From the NCBI GenBank assembly GCA_031254315.1, contig JAIRUQ010000096.1:1-59491 (forward strand): a DNA stretch of 59,491 nucleotides, given 5' to 3'. This DNA is from Treponema sp. (GTDB lineage Bacteria; Spirochaetota; Spirochaetia; Treponematales; Breznakiellaceae). The translations under genes and the position numbers were made by a program. Positions 39,240 through 47,799 of the stretch are shown here, piece by piece. The notes beneath the pieces are model-generated. The model ran no database searches. It had not been told where the DNA came from and saw only the letters and a list, made by a program, of their open reading frames with translations. Within the stretch, counting starts at the first letter, position 1. The number at the start of each line of letters is the position of its first letter.

Positions 39240-40801
39240 TTTACTCCCAAATTTTCGATATAATGGATCGCCCCCTGATAAGAGCCTCGAATTAACGCTC
39301 TCCAAAAAGAACATCCAAGAATTATTCTATTATCGGCATTTTCTGAGGCGTTCGGAAGTGAAAACCCGGTCAGCAGGCGGACAGCGGACAAGGCTTCTTC
39401 TACGGTTCTGCCCATATAGTCTTTAAGGGCGGAGGAGCTAAAGGCAGGAAAGGGATATATTGAATAAACGCCAGAGTTTTTTTCAGGCTGAAAATCCGGG
39501 ATTTGGGCGAGTTCCGCTTTTAATTCGCTGTTTAGCGTAAAAGCGTCAGGTGGAAAAGCAGAGCCTCTGTTAGAAAGGAAATCCGCCGTCTGCCTGTCAG
39601 ATGGATCGAGTTTTATTAGTACCGAGCGCACTGCGGATTCGGCGGCTTGCATCGCGGTGTCCCTGTCCTGCGCGGAGGCGATAATATTGCCGCATTTTGT
39701 TACGTTATTTTCGGGGAAGGAAACCTTATCCCCTTTCGCAATGCGCAGAAAAAGATCGTTTACATGGGGAAGGGAACGCGCTTTATCAACGCCGTAAATT
39801 TCCTTAACTGTTCCGGGGATAGAGATAAAAGCCCTCTCCGCGCAAGTCCATTTTTTGGTTGTGGTAAGAGCGTCAGGTTTCCTGCCCATCGCTGAAAGGA
39901 TCGCCGCTCTTATCGGCTCTACGCCGGATGAATACGGATATGTCCAGCCTGACATATATCCTCCTGAAAGACGGGCGGCGATTTCGCCGATCATCGGTCC
40001 CCGCGCCGTCAATTTAATATCGCCCTTTGCCGCTCCTATACTTTCATTTCCCGCAAGACCAAGCGCGTGGATTCCGGCGCGGAATGTATCGAGAAGAGAT
40101 TGTTGTTTTTCCTCTTCAATAACAGTGGGCATTGTGTGTCCCATTTCGATAAAATACGGAGGGAAAAAAATGTGTCTGTCAGCGAGACCGCAAATTGTAA
40201 TTTCGCCCTTATAGACAATCGCGTCTACAGAAAACTCAGGTCCTTCCATATAACTTTCAACAATCGCGCGTCCGCTTCTTGAAAAGCCGATGGCGGTTTT
40301 CGATGCTTCGCGTAATTCTTCGATAGTGTCCACACGGCGGCAGCCTCTGCTTCCCATGTTGTCAACAGGTTTTATAACAAGAGGGAAGGGAGGAATATTT
40401 TCAAATTTATCAGCCTCGGTAATAGTGATAAAATTTGGAGAAGGCAGGGACGCTTTTTTGAAACACTCCCGCATCCTTGATTTATCCGAAGCGTTTAGCG
40501 CGGCAGAGTAGGGAATGCCGGGAAGAGCGAGCCTCTCGGCGACCCACGCGACGCTGGCGGAGAAGTCGGTTCCTGCCGTCATTATTCCCAGCTTTATCCC
40601 TGTGCTTTGCAAAGACCGCGCGAATGTTTCGATCCCTTCTTTGTCTTTAAGGTCTATCTGTTCAAATTGATCCGCCATAGAGACGCATGGCGCTTTCGCG
40701 CTGGCGTCAAGCGCGATTGCGTGCAACCCCAGTTCCTTCGCTATTCTGATTGCCGGTCCCTGCATAACTCCGGCTCCGAGAATTATGATTGTGTCTTTCA
40801 T
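39236..40801 (-). CDS. ATP-grasp family ligase, carbamoyl-phosphate-synthase-like
   Basis: A 521-residue enzyme. An N-terminal nucleotide-fold IILGAGVMQGPAIRIAKELG is followed by an ATP-grasp domain (about 110-330) with FPLVIKPVDNMGSRGCRRV, IVESYMEGPEFSVDAIVY and MIGEIAARLSGGYMSG. About 190 residues follow, of which the last 110 match nothing I know. Such enzymes join an acid to an amine; the substrate is unknown. Translationally coupled to the amidase gene. Confidence 0.75.
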   Translation of the reverse strand: MKDTIIILGAGVMQGPAIRIAKELGLHAIALDASAKAPCVSMADQFEQIDLKDKEGIETFARSLQSTGIKLGIMTAGTDFSASVAWVAERLALPGIPYSAALNASDKSRMRECFKKASLPSPNFITITEADKFENIPPFPLVIKPVDNMGSRGCRRVDTIEELREASKTAIGFSRSGRAIVESYMEGPEFSVDAIVYKGEITICGLADRHIFFPPYFIEMGHTMPTVIEEEKQQSLLDTFRAGIHALGLAGNESIGAAKGDIKLTARGPMIGEIAARLSGGYMSGWTYPYSSGVEPIRAAILSAMGRKPDALTTTKKWTCAERAFISIPGTVKEIYGVDKARSLPHVNDLFLRIAKGDKVSFPENNVTKCGNIIASAQDRDTAMQAAESAVRSVLIKLDPSDRQTADFLSNRGSAFPPDAFTLNSELKAELAQIPDFQPEKNSGVYSIYPFPAFSSSALKDYMGRTVEEALSAVRLLTGFSLPNASENADNRIILGCSFWRALIRGSYQGAIHYIENLGVK

Positions 40802-40853
40802 ATAGAAATATTATTGGTATTTTTTCAGTTCGTCAAAGGCAGATTGCGCAAAA

Positions 40854-40900
40854 AACCTCACACAAAGGCACGGAGGGCACAAAGGGGAAAGAGGGGAAGT
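40854..40900. repeat. Family C repeat half (C7)
   Basis: A single arm ACCTCACACAAAGGCACGG then GGGCACAAAGGGG without the opposite arm. The remaining part of the 231-base gap is AT-rich, ending in TATAAT (41011-41016 region) and an AAGGAGA ribosome site for the next gene. Confidence 0.65.
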
Positions 40901-41032
40901 AAGTAGAGCGTATTCTTCATCCTTTTCCTTGTTATTGAAATTAAGGGAAAATCTATACTAAATTGAGCGGTAAAGCCTGAAAAATGTTTTAATTTCGGAT
41001 ATATTTATGTTATATAATAAAAGGAGACAGGT

Positions 41033-41917
41033 ATGAAAAAAGCGATTCTTTTTCTATTGATTTTTTCAAATTGCTTAATTTTTTCAAATTGCTCTTTGTT
41101 TTTAGCACTGACCCATCATATTCCTGACATGGTACGGATAAACGGCGGGATTTTTATGATGGGTAGCCCTGAGGATGAATCGGGACGTATTGATAGGGAA
41201 GGTCCCCAGCATCAGGTAACGGTGAGTTCTTTTTATATGGGGAGATACGAAGTAACACAAGCGGAATATAAAGCGGTAATGGGGACGAATCCACCCGAAT
41301 TAGAATTTAGAGGATCGAACTTACCGGTGGAAAATGTAAAATGGTATGACGCAATAGTATTTTGCAACAAGCTGAGTATGCGTGAGGGCTTAAGTCCTGC
41401 GTACAGTATTGATGGGAGTACAAACCCCGCTGTTTGGGGAACCTCAAGAGGCAGAAGCGCAATATGGAACACTGTTGTAATCGTTGAGAATTCTACCGGT
41501 TACCGTTTACCTACAGAAGCGCAGTGGGAATACGCCTGCAGAGCGGGGACGACAACTCCGTTCAGCACAGGGGACAATATAACCACCGCGCAGGCAAACT
41601 ATAACGGAAATTTTCCCTACAATAACAATCCGAATGGAATACATCGGAAAAGGACAACCGAAGTAGGAAGTTTTGCGCCTAACGCATGGGGCTTGTACGA
41701 TATGCACGGAAATGTGGAGGAGTGGTGCTGGGATTGGTATGGAAAATATACAAGTGTAGTGCAAACTGATCCACATGGCGAGTCCTTTGGGTCTTACCGC
41801 GTGGCTCGCGGTGGATTCTGGAACTACCGCTGTAAGGACGTACGTTCTGCGTACAGGGGTAACTACTCCCCGAACTATCGGTTCGCCAACATCGGTTTCC
41901 GTATTGTCCGCCCATAG
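41033..41917 (+). CDS. FGE-sulfatase/SUMF1-fold exported protein, putative retroelement-diversified
   Basis: A 294-residue protein with a hydrophobic N-terminus (MKKAILFLLIFSNC) that may be a lipoprotein signal. A formylglycine-generating-enzyme-like domain covers about 35-294: MVRINGGIFMMGSPEDE, YEVTQAEYKAVMGTNPP, YRLPTEAQWEYACRAG, WGLYDMHGNVEEWCWDWYG and GFRIVRP. It is a C-type-lectin-related fold. The last 30 codons show NNC/NNT codons at positions that are Asn in known diversity-generating retroelement templates. Such proteins in Treponema denticola (TvpA) are surface lipoproteins. No reverse transcriptase lies in the window. Confidence 0.8.
   Translation: MKKAILFLLIFSNCLIFSNCSLFLALTHHIPDMVRINGGIFMMGSPEDESGRIDREGPQHQVTVSSFYMGRYEVTQAEYKAVMGTNPPELEFRGSNLPVENVKWYDAIVFCNKLSMREGLSPAYSIDGSTNPAVWGTSRGRSAIWNTVVIVENSTGYRLPTEAQWEYACRAGTTTPFSTGDNITTAQANYNGNFPYNNNPNGIHRKRTTEVGSFAPNAWGLYDMHGNVEEWCWDWYGKYTSVVQTDPHGESFGSYRVARGGFWNYRCKDVRSAYRGNYSPNYRFANIGFRIVRP
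41819..41914 (+). other. Putative DGR variable region
   Basis: The codon series from TGG (41819) to ATCGGTTTCCGT (41891-41902) keeps invariant W, R, P, IGFR codons. The positions between them are AAC, TAC, CGC, TGT, GAC, TAC, GGT, AAC, TAC, TCC, AAC, TAT, TTC, GCC, AAC. All of these can come from AAC/AAT by changing only adenines, the signature of adenine-directed mutagenesis. Confidence 0.5.
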
Positions 41918-41966
41918 TTTAACAGCGTTCCTAATTGTCAAAAAACAGGTATACCCTATTCTTTCC

Positions 41967-41995
41967 TTGACATTGTGCGCACAATGTAATAAATT
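41967..41995 (+). promoter_or_regulatory. dinJ-yafQ promoter with 18-bp palindromic operator
   Basis: TTGACA (41967-41972) and TAAATT (41990-41995) are 17 bases apart. A perfect palindrome ACATTGTGC/GCACAATGT (41970-41987) overlaps the -35 and spacer, the expected place for an autoregulating antitoxin operator. Confidence 0.6.
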
Positions 41996-42013
41996 TTAGA
42001 CAAAGGAAAGACA

Positions 42014-42322
42014 ATGTTAAAAACGTCAAACTTAAATATAAGAATAGACCCACAGACCAAACAGGGGGCGGAGCGGTTATTCTCCACTTTTGGAATCACC
42101 ATATCTGACGCGGTAAATATCTTTCTTAGGCAATCGCTTCTGGTAGGCGGTCTCCCCTTTGAAATGAAACAGCCCCGTTACAACGCCGAAACTGAAGCCG
42201 CCATGCAGGAAGCGCGGGACATTACAAGCGGAAAGAAAAAGTCAAAAGGATATTCCGGCGTCGATGAATTATTCGCAGAGTTGGATGCGGAGTATGAAGC
42301 AGAGAACGGTAAAGGATGTTAA
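42014..42322 (+). CDS. dinJ: RelB/DinJ-family antitoxin
   Basis: A 102-residue protein. The N-terminal ribbon-helix-helix part has SNLNIRIDPQTKQGAERLFS and FGITISDAVNIFLRQSLLVG, ending in GLPFEMKQP, the usual DinJ pattern. The C-terminal half is charged and would wrap the toxin. Overlaps the toxin gene by 7 bases. It probably represses its own operon through the palindrome at 41970-41987. Confidence 0.88.
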   Translation: MLKTSNLNIRIDPQTKQGAERLFSTFGITISDAVNIFLRQSLLVGGLPFEMKQPRYNAETEAAMQEARDITSGKKKSKGYSGVDELFAELDAEYEAENGKGC

Positions 42323-42600
42323 CTTTACACACGACCGGGCAATTCCGCAAAGACGAAAAACTGGCGCGAAAACGAGGTTTGAACATATCTTTGTTGAAAT
42401 CGGTAATTCAAACATTGCTGGAAGAAAAGCCTTTAGCCCCAAAGTATAAGGATCATCCTCTTGTAGGAAATTACGCCGGGTTTAGAGAGTGCCACATTCT
42501 ACCGAACTGGCTTTTAATCTATACTGTGGATAAAGGGCGTCTGATACTTACCGCTTCCCGAACAGGAACTCATACAGAGCTTTTCGATAAAAAGAGATAA
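42316..42600 (+). CDS. yafQ: YafQ-family mRNA interferase toxin (RelE superfamily)
   Basis: A 94-residue protein: FRKDEKLARKRGLNISLLKS, then KYKDHPLVGNYAGFRECHI, LLIYTVDKGRLILTASRTGTHTELF. The His residues of DHPLVG, ECHI and GTHTELF correspond to the catalytic histidines of YafQ. It cleaves mRNA on translating ribosomes. Encoded directly after its antitoxin. Both genes look intact. Confidence 0.9.
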   Translation: MLTLHTTGQFRKDEKLARKRGLNISLLKSVIQTLLEEKPLAPKYKDHPLVGNYAGFRECHILPNWLLIYTVDKGRLILTASRTGTHTELFDKKR

Positions 42601-42690
42601 ATTACGTTTGCAGGAACATATAGAAACTACTCTTGTAAAAAATAAAATAAAGGCTGAACTTAAAAAAATTGTTCCCCTTAAAAGAATTGC

Positions 42691-44511
42691 CTAACTCAAA
42701 ACCGCGTAAACCTCGAAAGTGTCCCCTAACCCAAAAAGTTTGCTAATCGCCGCCAACAGCCAATACATGGGACTTTTTTTGCTCTTCGCGAATTTCCCAA
42801 AAAGTGGGAAGCGTTCGGGGTGACAGCCGCTTATCACTGTTTTTTTTACCTTAAAACCCGCAAGGGCAAGCGCTTTTTTGCATGTTTTGGGCGACCAGAC
42901 GGTAAAGTGATCCTCGGGGCTTTTTTCTAAAAAATCGCGAAGTGAAGAACGTCCCGATACGCCTGAAAATGAAGGGGTAGAGAAGGCAAGAATACCGCCG
43001 GGGCAGAGTATTTTTTTTATTTCGTCTAACACGGCGGAACAGTACGGAAAATGTTCAATCACATACCAGAGGGTTATTACTGAGTAGGGAGTAGGGAGTG
43101 GGGAGTAGGGAGTGGGGAAGAAACCTTGAATGGCGTTTATACCAAAGGTTTTCTGAACATAATTAACGGCGTCCCCTGAGGGATCGATTCCTGTTGGGGA
43201 AAAACCTTCTTGTTGGGCGGCGGACAGAAACGCGCCATAAGCGCAACCGATGTCGAGCAGGGTTCGCTCTTTTTCATTCGGCAATAGCGATTTTATTTTC
43301 TCCAGACGGCGTTTTGCCATTGCGGTTAAATTGGGAAAGTCTTCTATGTAGGTTTTTCCGTATTGCCGTTTGTAAGATTCAAAAAAATACTCCTTCTCAT
43401 ACTCAATTCGCGCTGTGTTGATTCTGTCCATGTAGATTACGCCGCACTTTGGACATCTGCGGTAAGTACGGTCGCTAAAACGGACAACGCTTTTTTTGTT
43501 CGCGTCTTCTCCGCAAAGAGGACAGTTTCGATTAATCTGCGGAGAAAAACTGTTAATCAAATTGGCAAGACTGCCGCCTTCTTTGTCCAGCCCATAGCGT
43601 TTGGCAAGTTCTTCGCGGTATTTTTCCAGTTTTTGAAAAAAGGAGCGTTTAACACATTTTTTTATATTTTTAACACTCCAAAAACCCGCAGTTTTAGCGA
43701 GTTTTTTATGATACGCGGTAGGCGAAGCAAGGAGAACGGGCGTACCGGCGTAAAGCGCCTCGTACGCTGTAATTCCGTAATGGGTGATAATAAGATCGTA
43801 CTCACAAAGATGTTTCGCCAACTCAGGAATATTTTCTATAATACGGATATTTTCCGGTAATTGTTCTCTGTTTTTTGACAAAGCGCCGCGTAAAAGGGTG
43901 ATGTCAAAAACTTGCTCGCTTTTCAATTTGGATAATATTAGCGCTGTTTTATTACCAAGCCCCGCGGAATCTTCCTGCCCAAAGGTGATGAGAATTTTTG
44001 AAAAATTTGGCTCGTTCTGTTTTTTTGTGAACTGCTTTGATGGAAATTTTAATAGAGCAGGGGAAATGATATTTGCAAAAGGATGTCCAAATTTTTCGGG
44101 TACAAGAATATCAATTAAAAAATCGAAACTGTCTCGGAAGGGTCCGCCCTCGTCAATGCCAATTACAGGAGCGATTTCTTTCCAGCGCAAAATTTCTTCG
44201 CGCGGCGTTTGAAAACGGTCAAGGATTATTAATTCCCACTTTTTACCGTGGATGTCCTTTTCAGAAATTAGAAAAGATTTGTCAAATTGAAAATTTTCAA
44301 GGAAACTGATTAAATTTCTGCCTTTTTCTCCGTGAAACTCCGTGGTTATATTTTCTTCTCTGACAACTCGTGTTAAATCCTCGCCGCTAATAAAAAGATA
44401 CGCTTCCTTGCCTGTTTCGCGTAAATCTTTGGTTAAGTGTATAGCTCGAGTTAAGTGTCCACTGCCTTTTCCCGGTTCACAACAAGGAACTATTAATACA
44501 CTGCCTTTCAA
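42691..44511 (-). CDS. PseG-like glycosyltransferase/hydrolase fused to zinc-ribbon SAM methyltransferase
   Basis: A 606-residue protein with a TTG start after AGAGG. Residues about 1-320 resemble PseG/MurG-type nucleotide-sugar enzymes (EPGKGSGHLTRAIHLTKDL, ELIILDRFQTP, DLIITHYGITAYEALYAGTP). Residues 330-356 form a zinc ribbon (CPLC, CPKC). Residues about 400-606 are a class I methyltransferase (LLDIGCAYGAFLSAAQQEG, LWYVIEHFP). A short insert PTPYSPLPTPYS at 466-477 comes from a family D repeat. It heads toward the surface-glycan genes upstream and probably makes or modifies a nonulosonic-acid-like sugar (inference). Confidence 0.78.
   Translation of the reverse strand: MKGSVLIVPCCEPGKGSGHLTRAIHLTKDLRETGKEAYLFISGEDLTRVVREENITTEFHGEKGRNLISFLENFQFDKSFLISEKDIHGKKWELIILDRFQTPREEILRWKEIAPVIGIDEGGPFRDSFDFLIDILVPEKFGHPFANIISPALLKFPSKQFTKKQNEPNFSKILITFGQEDSAGLGNKTALILSKLKSEQVFDITLLRGALSKNREQLPENIRIIENIPELAKHLCEYDLIITHYGITAYEALYAGTPVLLASPTAYHKKLAKTAGFWSVKNIKKCVKRSFFQKLEKYREELAKRYGLDKEGGSLANLINSFSPQINRNCPLCGEDANKKSVVRFSDRTYRRCPKCGVIYMDRINTARIEYEKEYFFESYKRQYGKTYIEDFPNLTAMAKRRLEKIKSLLPNEKERTLLDIGCAYGAFLSAAQQEGFSPTGIDPSGDAVNYVQKTFGINAIQGFFPTPYSPLPTPYSVITLWYVIEHFPYCSAVLDEIKKILCPGGILAFSTPSFSGVSGRSSLRDFLEKSPEDHFTVWSPKTCKKALALAGFKVKKTVISGCHPERFPLFGKFAKSKKSPMYWLLAAISKLFGLGDTFEVYAVLS
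43081..43116 (-). repeat. Family D (GGGAGTAGGGAGTGG) repeat inside a methyltransferase domain
   Basis: Alternating GGGAGTA and GGGAGTG units on the plus strand, read in frame on the minus strand as PTPYSPL. Similar GTGGGGAG and CTCCCTATTCCC pieces lie at 18425-18450 and 24190-24210. Confidence 0.7.
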
Positions 44512-44538
44512 AAGTTAACCTCTTTTATTTATATAAAT

Positions 44539-45210
44539 TTATAATAATTTATTATACAAATTTATTATAACTTCCCCGTGGTATTTTTTCGGCTCATTTT
44601 TTAGAGCGGCGTAAAGTTTTTCCGCGCGGTCAAAATCTTCCTGAGTGTCTACAGTGAGGCGAATGTCAGTGCCTTGCCATTTTTGAGGAGCGGCAGGACG
44701 GTGAACTTTGAATAATTGCGGGTGGTTGTATAAATAGGGGCAGACATGCTCTCTATCAAAGGGGAGGGAAGTTTCGGCTTCTGCGCGAAGAAGGGCGTCC
44801 GCTGACACGGACTCAACCCCCGCTCCATAGGGAAGTTCGCCGTAACCGGCGTAATCCGCGCCGAGAGACTCAGCTTCACTGTTGAGCGCGACTGCGGCGT
44901 CTGTAAAAACAAAGGGGTTATCGCCGGTTGCCCTGATAACTCGATTAATTGAATATTTACGAATTACCTGACAGTAGCGTTCAAGAACATCTTCTTTTGG
45001 ACCGGCGAAGAGCTTAAAACCCGCTTCTTCGGCAAGCGGCGCGAAAGGCGCGAGCGAATCTTCAGGGCAGGCAAGAATACGCGAATCCGCTTTTATTTGG
45101 TTTAACGCTTCCATTACGCGAAATATTAGCGGCTTGCCGTCAAGGAGGAGCAGGGATTTTCCCGGCAGTCTTGTAGAGTCAAGCCTCGCCTGTAGTACAA
45201 TTGCCGTCAA
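44539..45210 (-). CDS. SpsF-like cytidylyltransferase
   Basis: A 223-residue nucleotidyltransferase with N-terminal IVLQARLDSTRLPGKSLLLL, the sugar-nucleotide cytidylyltransferase motif, then RVIRATGDNPFVFTDAAV and FDREHVCPYLYNHP, RLTVDTQEDF as in SpsF proteins. It probably activates an acidic sugar with CTP. TTG start, 2 bases after the stop of the glycosyltransferase gene and with GGAG inside that gene's end, so translation is coupled. Confidence 0.82.
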   Translation of the reverse strand: MTAIVLQARLDSTRLPGKSLLLLDGKPLIFRVMEALNQIKADSRILACPEDSLAPFAPLAEEAGFKLFAGPKEDVLERYCQVIRKYSINRVIRATGDNPFVFTDAAVALNSEAESLGADYAGYGELPYGAGVESVSADALLRAEAETSLPFDREHVCPYLYNHPQLFKVHRPAAPQKWQGTDIRLTVDTQEDFDRAEKLYAALKNEPKKYHGEVIINLYNKLL

Positions 45211-45211
45211 C

Positions 45212-46237
45212 TTACGCTCCGTCTTGCGGTATCGATACGTTGTCCCATCTGCTTGTTACATCACGGGCATCGCATCTCCACCTGAATTTGTTTTTTTTAA
45301 CCCACTTCCTGCTCACTTTAAATTCTCTCCATGCTGAAAAAAGGTCTTCTCCCGATTTAAAAAGAAAAGACGGGAAACGGTAGAACGGCAGGTGGGCGTA
45401 GTCGCTCCTGAATACAGGGGCGAGGTTTTTTAAGTAAAAACGCCTGTAACTGTCCTCTACGGTGTAATTTTCAGGCGGCAATTCTATTTCGCATGACAGT
45501 TTTAGATGAAGGTTTAACGCTATTTCTTCTCCCCAAAGGTGCGAGCGAAATCCAAAATCCATCAACTGCCAATGAGGATTTTTTAGCGTTATGTCAAATC
45601 CTCCGGTGTTAATAAAACGCTGTCTGTCATAAATTCCGATTCCGTCAAACGGATAGAGACTTAACTCTCCTTCATTGGACGGTTCAAAAAAAATAGTGCG
45701 CATTTTTCTGCGATGCGTTACAGGAGCGCAAAGAGAGGGCATAGTTTCATAGGTTGAATTGACAATTATTGGAACTGTACAGAGTCTTATAAATCCGGTT
45801 TTTTTCTCGCTACCTTGCGCCGAATCTTCATCAGTTTCTTGTGAATTGACGCTTAACCTCTCCGCCATCCTTCTTGCAGTCCCCCCCGAGATTATTTTCA
45901 TATCACTGCGAAGTACAAAAAAAAGCGGACTTTCAATTTCAGAAGCGGCAAGATTGATCTGCTCTCCAAGATTGATCTCATTTTCAGGGAGAATAAAACG
46001 GACAAATGGGAAACGCTGGGCTAAATCTTCAATATCATAATGAGGGGCGCAGGACTCTATCGAAATTACATTGTCAAATCCTGTTTGTTCAAGATTGTTG
46101 AAAAATTGTCTGCGCTGATATTGACCGGGACGGTTAAGAACGATAGCTGAAATTCCTGTAGAGGCGATGCGCTCCTTACATCCAACCGCAGTATACGGAG
46201 TTATTTCTTCATTAAAAATTGTAGGTATAGTATTCAT
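45212..46237 (-). CDS. Glycosyltransferase-like protein of the spiro-SPASM cluster
   Basis: A 341-residue protein. The start MNTIPTIFNEEITPYTAVG limits the overlap with the upstream gene to 26 bases; a longer in-frame reading would overlap by 136. It has a GT2-like fold: AIVLNRPGQYQRRQFFNNLE, RSDMKIISGG (acidic site), FDGIGIYDRQRFINTGGFD, LMDFGFRSHLWGEEI. No membrane helix. It probably transfers a sugar onto a surface or flagellar glycan (inference from neighbours). Confidence 0.7.
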   Translation of the reverse strand: MNTIPTIFNEEITPYTAVGCKERIASTGISAIVLNRPGQYQRRQFFNNLEQTGFDNVISIESCAPHYDIEDLAQRFPFVRFILPENEINLGEQINLAASEIESPLFFVLRSDMKIISGGTARRMAERLSVNSQETDEDSAQGSEKKTGFIRLCTVPIIVNSTYETMPSLCAPVTHRRKMRTIFFEPSNEGELSLYPFDGIGIYDRQRFINTGGFDITLKNPHWQLMDFGFRSHLWGEEIALNLHLKLSCEIELPPENYTVEDSYRRFYLKNLAPVFRSDYAHLPFYRFPSFLFKSGEDLFSAWREFKVSRKWVKKNKFRWRCDARDVTSRWDNVSIPQDGA

Positions 46238-47765
46238 CGCAGTTTGAGCAAAGCCCCGTGTAATTTTTTTTGCATTGTTCCCTGTAATGTTTCTCTCCGT
46301 TTTGCCAAATGCTTTCAAGAGGCTCCGTGAACACATTACCCAAGACATTGTTTTTTTCGCCCTTTAATACAGAAATGTCTTCCCTGCACAGCGGGACAGT
46401 TCCGTCAATTAAAATGGGGAAATCTCTCATTATGTGCCAACATCTCTGGCGTATAACAGGCGATATGTCGGAAGCCTGTTTCTTTTCAAGGGCGCCGCAG
46501 AAGTCATCGTACTTTTGAATGATGATATTTTTTTCACCGTTAGGAGCGGCTTCTTTCCAGTAGCGGTAGAATTTTTCAGTATCTTCTTCCGCTCCTTTGA
46601 TACGCACGGCTTGTACATAACAGTCTTTTGGAAACATGGATAAAAGTTTTTTGGCGCATTCAACAGCTTCGGCAAAGCCATTTCCGCGCAGTTCCGTGTA
46701 TTTTTGACTGTCCGCCGTATCAAGGGAAACAATCCATGAAAGCGGCGTGAGGAGATTTCCTGTTCTTGCGTTATGTGAACTATTAGCGCAAAGACTTTTT
46801 GCCTTTTCAAAATCTTCGGTCTTCCAGCCAAGACCTGAAGTTTCGATAATAAGGCTAAGCTCTTTTCGCGCGAGGACTGATTCGATTAACTTCATTTTAT
46901 CGGGATGAAGGCTTAACTCTCCCCACAGAGAGAGGTCAATTACCGCGTCTCCTGAAAAAGCGGTTATTTTGTCCAACAGCTTTTCAAATTTTTCGCTGTC
47001 CATAAAATCTTTGCGACCGTCCGCGCGGTACGGGCAGATACCGCAACGCTGAGGACAGCCTCCGTACACTTGAATAGGATAGAAACTTGGCAGAGTCCTC
47101 AGTATTTCAGGCTTTTCGGCAACAATGCGTTCAACATCAGAGGCGGAAGGAATTTTTCCCCCTTGCGCGGAAAGAAAATTTTTCAGTAATAACAGATTTC
47201 GTTTTGAATCCGCGCACAGGTTTATTCTATGACATCGAAGATCGACGGCGGAAATTTCAGCTTCGATATCAAAGGCGTTAATATCTTTTTGAATAACAGA
47301 AAAAAGTATATCCCTTTCGACAGCGCCGTCGTCATCTCCCAAAATTTTAGCTAAAATGCCCGCTGTTCCGGGAGAGAGAATTTCAGGCGCGAGACCGTAG
47401 GGGTAACCGTCGGCGTAGGAATATTCAGCGGCGTTATGTGTATGCCTCTGCGCGAGAGCGCCCGCGAGAGCTGGGTCAAGGAAGGGGCAGTCGGCAAAGG
47501 CAAAGTATATGCAGTCAAATCCTGTTTGAAGTTCCGATATTCTTTCAAGCAATGTCCGTTTTGTCCAAGCCTCTCTTTTTTCAACTTGAATATCCGTCAA
47601 ACTTGGCAAATTATCGTTTTCTGAGGCGAGAAGAATCGTTTTTCCTACTGTGGGGAAACTTTTTGCCCTTTCAACGGACAGATCAACGGCGTTTTTCCCG
47701 TCAAAAAGCGGTTCAAAAGCCTGATTTGTAAGGTTACCGGAAAATAAAATCAATAAATTATTCAT
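46212..47765 (-). CDS. Spiro-SPASM protein: nucleotidyltransferase-like domain plus radical SAM and SPASM
   Basis: A 517-residue protein. The N-terminal 200 residues look like a sugar-nucleotide transferase (CIYFAFADCPFLDPALA). The radical SAM core begins at GGCPQRCGICPYR (about 237-249; C-x3-C-x2-C), followed by DLSLWGELSLHPDK. The C-terminal SPASM part has RQRCWHIMRDFPILIDGTVP, CREDI and CKKNYTGLCSNCDEY. This architecture is the spirochaete-specific spiro-SPASM family. The substrate is unknown. It starts the four-gene glycan-like operon. Confidence 0.88.
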   Translation of the reverse strand: MNNLLILFSGNLTNQAFEPLFDGKNAVDLSVERAKSFPTVGKTILLASENDNLPSLTDIQVEKREAWTKRTLLERISELQTGFDCIYFAFADCPFLDPALAGALAQRHTHNAAEYSYADGYPYGLAPEILSPGTAGILAKILGDDDGAVERDILFSVIQKDINAFDIEAEISAVDLRCHRINLCADSKRNLLLLKNFLSAQGGKIPSASDVERIVAEKPEILRTLPSFYPIQVYGGCPQRCGICPYRADGRKDFMDSEKFEKLLDKITAFSGDAVIDLSLWGELSLHPDKMKLIESVLARKELSLIIETSGLGWKTEDFEKAKSLCANSSHNARTGNLLTPLSWIVSLDTADSQKYTELRGNGFAEAVECAKKLLSMFPKDCYVQAVRIKGAEEDTEKFYRYWKEAAPNGEKNIIIQKYDDFCGALEKKQASDISPVIRQRCWHIMRDFPILIDGTVPLCREDISVLKGEKNNVLGNVFTEPLESIWQNGEKHYREQCKKNYTGLCSNCDEYYTYNF

Positions 47766-47799
47766 ACTTTTCTATTATCGGAGATTTGGCAGGTACAGT

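Noticed and set aside
42608..42694. A 28-codon TTG-started frame after yafQ ending VPLKRIA.
   Set aside because: Too short, no ribosome site, no family. It could be the remnant of a lost gene but cannot be supported.
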